Shown piece by piece: positions 8,560-15,958 of a stretch of 33,245 nucleotides of DNA. Each line of letters starts with the position of its first letter. Within the stretch, counting starts at the first letter, position 1. Both the position numbers and the translations under genes were made by a program. The stretch lies in assembly GCA_017431955.1 (NCBI GenBank), contig JAFRKC010000006.1:1-33245 (forward strand), read 5' to 3'. Source of the stretch: Candidatus Saccharimonadota bacterium. Lineage in GTDB: Bacteria > Patescibacteriota > Saccharimonadia > Saccharimonadales > Saccharimonadaceae. The notes beneath the pieces are model-generated. The model was not told the origin of the DNA, did no database searches, and worked only from the letters and a program-made list of their open reading frames with translations.

Positions 8560-9470
8560 TTATTTGCTAAGATGGTTTGCTCAATTTTTTGTCCGAGCTC
8601 AACTAGTTTTCTGTTTGATGTATTTCTTGTAAGTGCAACTACTATATAGTGCCTGTCTAAATCTGGGAATTCGACTATGGCAGCGTCGTTATAAATAGTC
8701 CAGCGTTCGCCGTCGTAGCTCCAGCCTACTTTATTGTAGACATTGGCAGCAGAAAAGCCTTTTGGTAAACCCTGACGCCAGTCGTAGGTGGTTGCTGGTT
8801 GATTAAGCATAGAATCGGCGATTTTTCCCCATAGTTCGTCGGACAAGCCTTCATGCTTGTAGTAGATTTTGAGCATATCCCCAACTGCTTTTGGGGAAGC
8901 AGACAGGGCTCCGTTTATCGTATCTTCTATTTTGAATTTGTTAGCAATAATATCATCTATTTCGTATTTCATTTCTGCTCTTAGTGGGTCGGCACATGGA
9001 TTATAGGACTCGCGAATAATTAAATCTAGACATTCAATGCGGGTTTTGCCATCCGCAAAGTATGCATTTGGATCATCGATGCCTTGGTTAATTCTGAGGT
9101 AGGCTTCATAAACGAAGAATAATTTATAGACTGAAGCCGTAGAAAAAGTAGTATCGGAATTATAAATGGCAGCTTCTTTATCGTTGTCCAGATCGTAGAT
9201 ATAAACTCCAGCGTTGCTGCCAAGCGATGACGCCCAGCTATCGACAATAGCCTGAAGATCTATAAAGGCCGGGGTATCATTGATAACTTCTTCTGGTTCT
9301 GGCGTTTCTTCTTCCGGTTCCTCTGGCTGTTCGGATGGGTTTTCTATTTGATTGTTAGAATCATTGAGCGACAAAATAATTTTGATTCCAGAAATAGTGG
9401 TCAATGCTAATAAAAATATAGCTGTGAGCCAAACTAAGGCCTTACTTGGTTTAGACGATTGATGAACCAT
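8556..9470 (-). CDS. Membrane-anchored beta-lactamase-fold serine hydrolase
   Basis: A 304-residue protein with an N-terminal anchor (about residues 12-30), a Glu/Pro linker, and a class A beta-lactamase-like domain from about 70. The catalytic SxxK is SVYK (S113, K116). ESYNP supplies the SxN-like motif, and KVGWS supplies the KTG-like motif. I cannot find an ExxLN omega-loop motif, the deacylating glutamate of true class A enzymes, so a D,D-peptidase or esterase acting on the wall is more likely than antibiotic hydrolysis. The start ATG has a GAGGAGG Shine-Dalgarno sequence and lies inside the end of the CapA-like gene (37-nt overlap), so it is translated from that mRNA. Confidence 0.8.
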   Translation of the reverse strand: MVHQSSKPSKALVWLTAIFLLALTTISGIKIILSLNDSNNQIENPSEQPEEPEEETPEPEEVINDTPAFIDLQAIVDSWASSLGSNAGVYIYDLDNDKEAAIYNSDTTFSTASVYKLFFVYEAYLRINQGIDDPNAYFADGKTRIECLDLIIRESYNPCADPLRAEMKYEIDDIIANKFKIEDTINGALSASPKAVGDMLKIYYKHEGLSDELWGKIADSMLNQPATTYDWRQGLPKGFSAANVYNKVGWSYDGERWTIYNDAAIVEFPDLDRHYIVVALTRNTSNRKLVELGQKIEQTILANN

Positions 9471-11065
9471 TCCGCCCCCTCCTCATCCATTAATTTTACT
9501 TGCATTTTAGAGTCAAAAACTGTAGGGGTGATGCGTGTGTTTAGCAATTTACCGTTCCAGAAATAGTGGGTCAAAATTAAGCTCCTGGTAGTACCAGGCC
9601 ACCAAACTTGATCAAAGAAGAGATTGCCAAGCCCATAGTAGATAGCTCCGTTGCCATATAGTTCATAAGTTTGGGGCTGGTGGGCCGATGTGCCAACCAC
9701 GATGTCTGCGCCAAGGTCTATAAGATGTCTAAAGAATCCGACTTGGTCGCCAGCTGCCGAGTTGGCATAGTCACAGGTTGTGTCTTCAGTGGTGGAGACA
9801 TAGGCCGAACATTCGTAATATTGAATATCGACAATCACAATATCTCCACGTTCTTTGGCGGCATTGATGTTGGTTACAGCGTCTTCTTCGTAATATTGAT
9901 TAGCACCAGGTGTACCGTCGTAAGTCGCTCCACCAGTTGATTGATTGTAAGCGAGGAAGGTGATTCCCGTGCCTTTCTGATTGATTTCTAGAGGCTTAGC
10001 GGCCTCTTCCGCATTTTTGCCGCCGCCGACGATTTTCATACCAAGCTCGTTATATTTATCTATGGTGCTAATGGCCGCTTCGTCACCACAGTCTAGGTTG
10101 TGGTTGCCAGTTAGCTCTACTATGTCAGTGCCGATAGTGGTAATTGCACCGATCATGCGTGGATCGGCACAAATGTTGGACGAAGTGGCGTAATTGGTGA
10201 ATGAAGATTCGTTACTGATATGAGTAAGGTCCTTACTGCTCAAGAAATCTTTGATGTTTTCAGCAAAATAGGCGGCGTCACCGCCAACTTGATTGAGTCT
10301 ACTTAGCATATTACGCGAAAGAGCCGTTACGCCGGTTTGGGCAAACGACAGAACTGCATCTTTGGTTGGGAATTGTTTAAGTGCTGGAGAGATCAAGTCG
10401 ATTACTTTGTTTTCGTCTTCGTTGGCAGTGCGGCTTAAGTTAGACTCTACTCCCTCTTTGGCTACTAACGGGATATTAACGTAAATGAAAATTGCTCCAC
10501 TTTCCAAAGTATCTAAATAATATTTATAGTCCCCGTCGTAATCAAAAGAGAGCAGTTTTTGATCCTTCCCAAGATTAAGCACAGAAATGAATTTAACAGA
10601 GGTGTCGGAACTACCGAGCGCGCTGATTATAGGAGCAAAGGGAGTTGACTTTTGGTCGTCGGAATTGTCATAGGTGCTCCTTTGAGTAAGGTAAGCCTCG
10701 AAATGATCGTTAGCCTTAGCGCTTACCTCGTTGGCCGAAATAGCGTTGTTAGAATTATAAAAATCAGCCACTGGGACCAAGATGTCGTATAACAAGTTTG
10801 CTTCGCATCCAAGCGTAGCGTCACAATTTAATTTTTTAGGACTTTCTAAACTGTAGTTCATATTAATCGCGATGTCGCGTTCAATTTTGTCTTCGCCGTC
10901 AGAAATTGAAGTGAGTTTAGACTTTATATCCTTTGGAACATTTTCGGCGATTTCGAGCTTGCCGTAAACTTTAAACATGCCGCTCTTAGTAAAATATTGA
11001 ATACCAAAAAATGCGGCAACCGCCACAATAATAAAAATTATGATTGCAAAAAACTTCCTCTTCAT
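9434..11065 (-). CDS. CapA-family (PGA_cap) metallophosphatase-like membrane protein
   Basis: A 543-residue protein with an N-terminal anchor helix (about 5-22). A region of about 220 residues that I do not recognise follows, and then a C-terminal CapA/PgsA-like calcineurin-fold domain from about residue 235. Domain marks are NESSF, the metal-site loop ELTGNHNLDCG, GTSAHQPQ and IYYGLGNLFFDQ. CapA proteins are linked to poly-gamma-glutamate or capsule production and are related to metallophosphatases. The usual first metal-binding motif (GDVML) appears here as TGVTALSR, with the aspartate apparently missing, so activity may be altered. It is transcribed with the serine hydrolase downstream. 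The start follows the -10 by 6 nt, with no Shine-Dalgarno sequence. Confidence 0.8.
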   Translation of the reverse strand: MKRKFFAIIIFIIVAVAAFFGIQYFTKSGMFKVYGKLEIAENVPKDIKSKLTSISDGEDKIERDIAINMNYSLESPKKLNCDATLGCEANLLYDILVPVADFYNSNNAISANEVSAKANDHFEAYLTQRSTYDNSDDQKSTPFAPIISALGSSDTSVKFISVLNLGKDQKLLSFDYDGDYKYYLDTLESGAIFIYVNIPLVAKEGVESNLSRTANEDENKVIDLISPALKQFPTKDAVLSFAQTGVTALSRNMLSRLNQVGGDAAYFAENIKDFLSSKDLTHISNESSFTNYATSSNICADPRMIGAITTIGTDIVELTGNHNLDCGDEAAISTIDKYNELGMKIVGGGKNAEEAAKPLEINQKGTGITFLAYNQSTGGATYDGTPGANQYYEEDAVTNINAAKERGDIVIVDIQYYECSAYVSTTEDTTCDYANSAAGDQVGFFRHLIDLGADIVVGTSAHQPQTYELYGNGAIYYGLGNLFFDQVWWPGTTRSLILTHYFWNGKLLNTRITPTVFDSKMQVKLMDEEGAEWFINRLNQVRP

Positions 11066-11071
11066 GAGAAA

Positions 11072-11080
11072 ATTATAGCA
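11072..11080 (-). promoter_or_regulatory. Extended -10 of the CapA/serine hydrolase operon
   Basis: Minus strand TGC-TATAAT, hexamer at 11077-11072, ending 6 nt before the ATG at 11065. This places the transcription start on the start codon (leaderless). Confidence 0.7.
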
Positions 11081-11118
11081 TTTCGATTTTAGTTTAGATA
11101 GTGTTTATGGTAAAAATA

Positions 11119-11127
11119 TGCTATATT
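11119..11127 (+). promoter_or_regulatory. Extended -10 of the GH97 gene
   Basis: TGC-TATATT (hexamer 11122-11127). It gives a leader of about 22 nt to the GTG at 11156. No convincing -35. Confidence 0.55.
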
Positions 11128-11155
11128 AGTCTTATGATGATAAAAGTGGGGTTTT

Positions 11156-13126
11156 GTGGGTTTATTTAGTCTATTATTTGGTCGCAAGAAAATCAATTAT
11201 GAACATAGAGTATCGTCTCCAGATGGACGGATAGTTTGTATTTTTGCGCTCAGGCAAGGCCACTTAACTTACGCTATCGAAAAAGACGAAAAGGTCGTCT
11301 TAAAAGAGTCAAGGCTTGGCATGAAATTGATGAATGAGAAGTCGTTTGGCGATAATCTTACCCTCGTGCGCTTACAAGAAAAGTCTCATGATAAAGTTTG
11401 GGAGACGCAGTGGGGCGAAGACCACTGGATTCGTGATAATTATAATGAGGCTACCTTTTATCTATCTGAAAATACCGACGACCACCGCCTATTTACGATG
11501 CGCTTTAAGGTGTTTAATGACGGGGTAGCTTTTAGATACGAGATTCCGCCGCAGCCAAGATTCAGAAGGCTAGCGGTTCTAGATGAATTGACCGAATTTA
11601 ATGTAGATCCACATGGTTTTGCCTGGACAATTCCGGCTTATCAACCAGATCGATATGAATATAACTACGAAAAATGTTCAGTTTATGAAATTAGAAAATC
11701 GGTTCATACGCCACTAACCATTCAGACACCAAATGGATTTTTCTTATCTATCCACGAGGCGGCGCTTTATGATTACGGCAGTATGACGATTAAACTCAAC
11801 GAGTGGAATGCACTAAAGTCAGATATAACACCGCTTTCTGACGGGACTAAAGCCTATGTTGATTTGCCATTTTCGACACCTTGGAGAACGATTTTCATAC
11901 ATGATTCGGCAATTGGTTTGACTACAAACCGGATGCTTCTAAACCTAAACGATCCACCAGCTGAAGATTTTTCGTGGGTAAAACCACTAAAATTTATGGG
12001 TATTTGGTGGGCGATGTTTGTGGGTGAGTGGACTTGGGCGCCGGGTGAAAGACATGGCGCCACAACTGAGCATGCGATAGAATATATAAATGCGTGCAAA
12101 CGTCTCGGCGTTGGTGGGCTTTTGGTCGAAGGTTGGAATAATGGTTGGGAAGGTGATTGGTTACAAAATGGTGCGCATAGCAGTTTTACCGAATCGATGC
12201 CAGATTTTGACTTACCAAAGGTGGCAAAATATGCCAAAGAAAATGGCGTAGAAATCGTTGGCCACCACGAGACTGTTGGCTTTGTCGATAATTACGAAAA
12301 ACAGATGGATAGTGCGTATAAATACTATACCGATAATGGTGTCCACTATATTAAATCTGGCTATGCTGGCAGTATGATGACGGTTTATGGGCAAAAGGAG
12401 TTTCATCATTCACAAATTGGTGTTAAACATTACCAAAAAGCTCTGGAACTAGCCGCGAAGTATCATATTATGTTGATTGTGCATGAACCAATTAAAGGTA
12501 CTGGTACAGAGCGTACGTGGCCAAATATGCTTACTCGCGAGGGTGCTCGTGGACAAGAATATGAAGGTGGCGCGCTCGATCCTTCGCATGCCTGCAAACT
12601 GCCGTTTACTAGACTTTTATCTGGCGGTATGGACTACACTAGTGGTATCTTCGATGTTACAAACGGCACCAAGAGGCTAGCTTCAACCTTGGCCAGGCAA
12701 CTCGCTTATTATGTGACCATCTTTTCTGGCGCACAAATGGCGGCAGATCGTCCAAGATTTTACGAAGAGGTCCATCCAGATGCTTATAAATTTATCAAAG
12801 ATGTACCGGTAAACTGGGAAAAGACTGTGCCACTGCTTGGAGAAATTGGACATTATTATGTAGTCGCAAGACAAGAACGCGATTCTAGCAACTGGTTCGT
12901 TGGCGGTGTAACAAATTCCGACGGCCGTCGTGTAAAAATCAATTTAGATTTTCTAGACAAAGATGCTACTTATGCGGCTGAAATTTATCGCGATGCTCTA
13001 GATGCTCACTACAGAGACAATCAACTCGGAATAATCATTGAAACAAAAGAAGTAACGAGTAGCAGCATGCTCGACCTATGGATAGCTCCTGGTGGTGGCT
13101 TTGCTATTAAAATTTCAAAGAAATAA
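11156..13126 (+). CDS. Glycoside hydrolase family 97 (alpha-glucosidase-like)
   Basis: A 656-residue protein with the three GH97 parts: an N-terminal beta-sandwich (SPDGRIV, WGEDHWIRDN), a central (beta/alpha)8 barrel with the VEGWNNGWEGDW, GHHETVGF and VHEPIK segments, and a C-terminal beta domain. GH97 enzymes (type: SusB) release alpha-glucose or alpha-galactose from oligosaccharides. Barrel glutamates sit at about 371 (HHET) and in HEP (about 444) and REGARGQE (about 461-466). The IKSGYAG stretch has no Asp where retaining members carry their nucleophile, which favours the inverting, SusB-like branch (from memory of the family). No signal peptide is visible, so it is probably cytosolic. 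The GTG start has only a weak Shine-Dalgarno sequence. It is convergent with GH57, the stops abutting. Confidence 0.85.
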   Translation: MGLFSLLFGRKKINYEHRVSSPDGRIVCIFALRQGHLTYAIEKDEKVVLKESRLGMKLMNEKSFGDNLTLVRLQEKSHDKVWETQWGEDHWIRDNYNEATFYLSENTDDHRLFTMRFKVFNDGVAFRYEIPPQPRFRRLAVLDELTEFNVDPHGFAWTIPAYQPDRYEYNYEKCSVYEIRKSVHTPLTIQTPNGFFLSIHEAALYDYGSMTIKLNEWNALKSDITPLSDGTKAYVDLPFSTPWRTIFIHDSAIGLTTNRMLLNLNDPPAEDFSWVKPLKFMGIWWAMFVGEWTWAPGERHGATTEHAIEYINACKRLGVGGLLVEGWNNGWEGDWLQNGAHSSFTESMPDFDLPKVAKYAKENGVEIVGHHETVGFVDNYEKQMDSAYKYYTDNGVHYIKSGYAGSMMTVYGQKEFHHSQIGVKHYQKALELAAKYHIMLIVHEPIKGTGTERTWPNMLTREGARGQEYEGGALDPSHACKLPFTRLLSGGMDYTSGIFDVTNGTKRLASTLARQLAYYVTIFSGAQMAADRPRFYEEVHPDAYKFIKDVPVNWEKTVPLLGEIGHYYVVARQERDSSNWFVGGVTNSDGRRVKINLDFLDKDATYAAEIYRDALDAHYRDNQLGIIIETKEVTSSSMLDLWIAPGGGFAIKISKK

Positions 13127-14335
13127 TTATTTATTTTTTAGAAGCATTAAACGGTACTCGATGTCTCTGAGTATGTTCATATAGAACATGAAGGCTTCGT
13201 ATGGTGAGTCGTAGGCCGAGAAGTAGGCGTGGACATCACCGTCGTTCCAATATTTTGTGCTCATGTAGTAGGCGTGGTCTGAAGTGGTGAGCTTTCTGAA
13301 ATCGTCTATCAAATCTTTGTCACCAGACTCTAGAATTTCTTTGCTCATATCAAAGAGTGTTCTTGTGGCTTCGTCTTGCATAGCGTTGCCCATCCAGGCG
13401 GATAAATCGCGTTCCATATCAGCCCAGGTGACAGTTTGTGGCATAGAAATTTCGTCGGCTACTGGCATAATTTCGCAAGCCTCGGAAACGGTGATGAATC
13501 GGTTGTCGTATTCTTTAAGCCAGGAATCAATGAAATTGTCCATGAATTCAAAAATGCCAGTATCAGCCCATTGATGTTCACCGAATGTTTCGAAATCCAT
13601 GAAGAGATTAATGAGATTGCCGCGGAGAGCATCCATTTCAAGCCATCCCTTATACTTTCCAACCGTAAGCGGCCACTCCGACCATTTACGGTCAGAAAAT
13701 CTGAAGGCGATGTCGTCAGACAAACGATAATTTTTGAGAAGCAATTTGATATTATTGCAGCCAATTGGACGATATACGTGGTTTGGGCTACGCCAGCCAA
13801 GCACTTTATCCCAGCCTTCCGCAAGGATCCCTTTAAAACCAAAATTATCAGCCCATTTGGCTAGTTCATCGTTGTACGAAAGCTCTGTATTACGGAAAAC
13901 CTTTGGCTCGACACCAAATAACTCTTTAATTTTGGAAAGGTGCATTTTAACCTGAGTTTCAAACTCTTCGCGATTATAAAAAAACGATAGTGAGTGATAA
14001 TAGGTTTCGGCAACTATTTCGACGTTTCCGGTTTGCACGAGATGTCGAATCTTATCGATGAGATCTGGGGCCCAGGCTTCGGCTTGTTCGAGCCAGGTAC
14101 CAGTAATAGATAGAGAAACCTTAAAATCTGGATGCTTTCTGACGTTTCTTTCTATCATCTCTAAGGTAGGATAGTAAGATTTTTCGGCAACTTTTCTAAA
14201 AATACGTTCGTTGTTTTGCTTGCTATTATAATTATGATCTATCCAATAGTTGTGGTCGTTTGAGACATCAAAAATAGAATATTGACGATAGCGATAAGGC
14301 TGATGGATATGCAGATATAGCGATATAGCCCTCAT
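13127..14335 (-). CDS. Glycoside hydrolase family 57 (alpha-amylase/glucan-active)
   Basis: A 402-residue GH57 protein. The N-terminal motif HIHQPYR is at residues 9-15, GVEPKVFRNTELSY carries the nucleophile Glu at 151, and MDFETFGEH carries the acid Asp at 247. GH57 members are alpha-amylases, 4-alpha-glucanotransferases or amylopullulanases working on alpha-1,4-glucans; at about 400 residues this is the short alpha-amylase-like type. There is no signal peptide, so it should act on an internal glucan. The ATG shares one base with the stop of the upstream GT4 gene (TAATG), indicating coupled translation. GH57-GT4 pairs are common and usually serve glycogen-like polymer turnover. Confidence 0.9.
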   Translation of the reverse strand: MRAISLYLHIHQPYRYRQYSIFDVSNDHNYWIDHNYNSKQNNERIFRKVAEKSYYPTLEMIERNVRKHPDFKVSLSITGTWLEQAEAWAPDLIDKIRHLVQTGNVEIVAETYYHSLSFFYNREEFETQVKMHLSKIKELFGVEPKVFRNTELSYNDELAKWADNFGFKGILAEGWDKVLGWRSPNHVYRPIGCNNIKLLLKNYRLSDDIAFRFSDRKWSEWPLTVGKYKGWLEMDALRGNLINLFMDFETFGEHQWADTGIFEFMDNFIDSWLKEYDNRFITVSEACEIMPVADEISMPQTVTWADMERDLSAWMGNAMQDEATRTLFDMSKEILESGDKDLIDDFRKLTTSDHAYYMSTKYWNDGDVHAYFSAYDSPYEAFMFYMNILRDIEYRLMLLKNK

Positions 14336-15567
14336 TATCCTATATTCCTCTTATGTTTATCAACTTTATTGTAGACCGAAATGCATTTTTTGGCAATATC
14401 TTCCCACGGAATCTTGCAGTATTCTTTTTTAATTCCCTCTTGGAGTTCTTTCTTTAAGGCATCGCTTTCGGCAATCGCAACGATTTCGTCGGCGAGTCTA
14501 TTCTCGTCCCAGAAATCATATGACATGATGGATTTTAAAACTTCAGCAACACCGGATTGTTTGGTGAGAATCAGAGCATCACCGTGGTGGGCTGCCTCTA
14601 GGGCGGTTAAACCAAATGGTTCGGAAATTGAGCTCATCACAAAGATATCGGAGACGGTATAAATATCCCTGAGTTGTTTGCCGCGAATAAAACCAGTAAA
14701 GATAACATTTTTAGAAATACCAAGCTCGGCGGCGAGGCTGATTAGCTCATTCTTTTCTTCCCCATCGCCAGCAAAGACAAAGATTAATTTTGGATTTTTG
14801 TAGAGAGCCTTAGCAGCGGCGTGCATCATGTGCCAAAGGCCTTTTTGGATGGTGAAACGGCCTACAGTAGAAATGATGGTGTAGCCAGCTTTTTTAAGAT
14901 TCTCAAGGTATAAATAGCTGTTCTTATCATAATTATATTGCCCCGCGAAGAAATCTTCTCCGAGCGAGTTGTAAGCGACATCGATTTTGTTCAAAGGTAT
15001 GTCATATTTTTCATGAATGATGTTTTTGGTGGCTTTTGAAACGGCGATAATTCTATCAGCCAACATTAGACCTTCGCGTTCAATGGCGTGGACTACCGGA
15101 TTGCCACCATTCATACCGGAACGATCATATTCCGTAGCGTGGACGTGAGCGACAAACGGTATACCGTAATTTTTCTTAGCCAACATACCAGCCTCGTAAG
15201 TGAGCCAGTCATGAGCGTGAACAATGTCCGGTTTGAATTCCATCAGGTATTTCTTTACGAATTCACAATAATGCCTTTGAACGTCTCTAATAGATACAAG
15301 ATTTTCTTTGTTAATAGTTGGAAAAACTACGTCTTCGATAAATTTTGAATCATATGCACCAATGCCATAACGATACAAAGGGTCTAGTTTTGTAGCACTA
15401 AGCACACGCATGAATTTTATATCTTCATGAGTGCTTTCGTATGGGACAACAAAATCAATGTCTGCACCTTGGTCGGCCAAAGCCTTTGAAAGATTTAAAC
15501 ACGCTACGCCAAGACCGCCACTGTTGTGGGGTGGAAGCTCCCATCCTAGCATTAGTATTTTCATCAT
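14335..15567 (-). CDS. GT4 glycosyltransferase (glycogen/starch synthase-like)
   Basis: A 410-residue GT-B glycosyltransferase. The N-terminal domain has the donor-loop PPHNSGGLG and VHAHDW. The C-terminal domain has STVGRFTIQKG, GDGEEK and EPFGLTALE, which supplies the E-x7-E motif. The N-terminal GGLG is typical of glycogen synthase-like GT4 enzymes that use ADP- or UDP-glucose. Together with GH57 it probably makes and trims an alpha-1,4-glucan (inference). Two ATGs lie in tandem at 15567 and 15564. The -10 ends 5 nt from the first and 8 nt from the second, so either could be the first codon of a leaderless mRNA. Confidence 0.85.
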   Translation of the reverse strand: MMKILMLGWELPPHNSGGLGVACLNLSKALADQGADIDFVVPYESTHEDIKFMRVLSATKLDPLYRYGIGAYDSKFIEDVVFPTINKENLVSIRDVQRHYCEFVKKYLMEFKPDIVHAHDWLTYEAGMLAKKNYGIPFVAHVHATEYDRSGMNGGNPVVHAIEREGLMLADRIIAVSKATKNIIHEKYDIPLNKIDVAYNSLGEDFFAGQYNYDKNSYLYLENLKKAGYTIISTVGRFTIQKGLWHMMHAAAKALYKNPKLIFVFAGDGEEKNELISLAAELGISKNVIFTGFIRGKQLRDIYTVSDIFVMSSISEPFGLTALEAAHHGDALILTKQSGVAEVLKSIMSYDFWDENRLADEIVAIAESDALKKELQEGIKKEYCKIPWEDIAKKCISVYNKVDKHKRNIG

Positions 15568-15572
15568 CTACC

Positions 15573-15581
15573 ATTTTAGCA
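15573..15581 (-). promoter_or_regulatory. Extended -10 of the GT4-GH57 operon
   Basis: Minus strand TGC-TAAAAT, hexamer at 15578-15573. It lies within 20 bp of the divergent tRNA-Trp -10, so the two promoters share a compact control region. Confidence 0.6.
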
Positions 15582-15588
15582 CATAATA

Positions 15589-15597
15589 TGGTAAAAT
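15589..15597 (+). promoter_or_regulatory. Extended -10 of tRNA-Trp
   Basis: TGG-TAAAAT (hexamer 15592-15597), about 25 nt before the mature tRNA 5' end. Confidence 0.55.
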
Positions 15598-15622
15598 GAT
15601 ACAAATCTAAAGAAGATTTCGT

Positions 15623-15698
15623 AGGGGCGTAGCTCAGTTGGTAGAGCACTGGTCTCCAAAACCAGGTGTCGCGAGTTCAAGTCTTGCCGCCCCTGCCA
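15623..15698 (+). tRNA. tRNA-Trp (CCA anticodon), CCA end encoded
   Basis: A cloverleaf of 76 nt. The acceptor AGGGGCG pairs with CGCCCCT, the anticodon loop is CTCCAAA, the T arm is GCGAG-TTCAAGT-CTTGC, the discriminator is G, and CCA is at 15696-15698. It is immediately followed by two further copies of its own 3' part. Confidence 0.95.
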
Positions 15699-15880
15699 TT
15701 TTTTGTTCCAGAAAAATTAAGCGAGCTTGGAACTCGCGCAACGTCCCAAGGGGTTAACGCGAGTTCAAGTCTTGCCGCCCCTGCCATTTTTTGTTCCAGA
15801 AAAATTAAGCGAGCTTGGAACTCGCGCAACGTCCCAAGGGGTTAACGCGAGTTCAAGTCTTGCCGCCCCTGCCATTTTTT
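15671..15880 (+). repeat. 88-bp tandem repeat copying the 3' part of tRNA-Trp (2.4 copies)
   Basis: Two identical 88-bp units (15671-15758 and 15759-15846) plus a partial third (15847-15880). Each unit starts at the T arm of tRNA-Trp (GCGAGTTC) and includes the T arm, acceptor 3' strand and CCA, followed by a T-rich stretch and an inverted repeat. The last part of each unit, GAACTCGCG (15730-15738), pairs with CGCGAGTTC (15758-15766) at the start of the next copy, enclosing an inner CCCAAGGGG stem-loop; this recurs 88 bp on (15818-15826 with 15846-15854). The repeat holds no reading frame I would defend. It is not a CRISPR array, as there are no spacers. Confidence 0.9.
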
Positions 15881-15958
15881 ATGCCATTTTATACATGCTT
15901 ATGATTTCAATTAGGGGTGAAGTGTTGTATATTATATACACCACTTTACAGAGATGTT

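Noticed and set aside
8556..9470. Antibiotic-resistance beta-lactamase
   Set aside because: The SxxK, SxN and KxG motifs are present, but no omega-loop ExxLN motif is found, so resistance is not supported.
13436..13864. 142-codon plus-strand frame opposite GH57
   Set aside because: Antisense shadow of a well-supported enzyme with both catalytic residues in the minus frame.
15671..15880. The tandem repeats as a CRISPR array
   Set aside because: Units are directly abutting with no variable spacers, no cas genes occur, and the repeat is a tRNA fragment.
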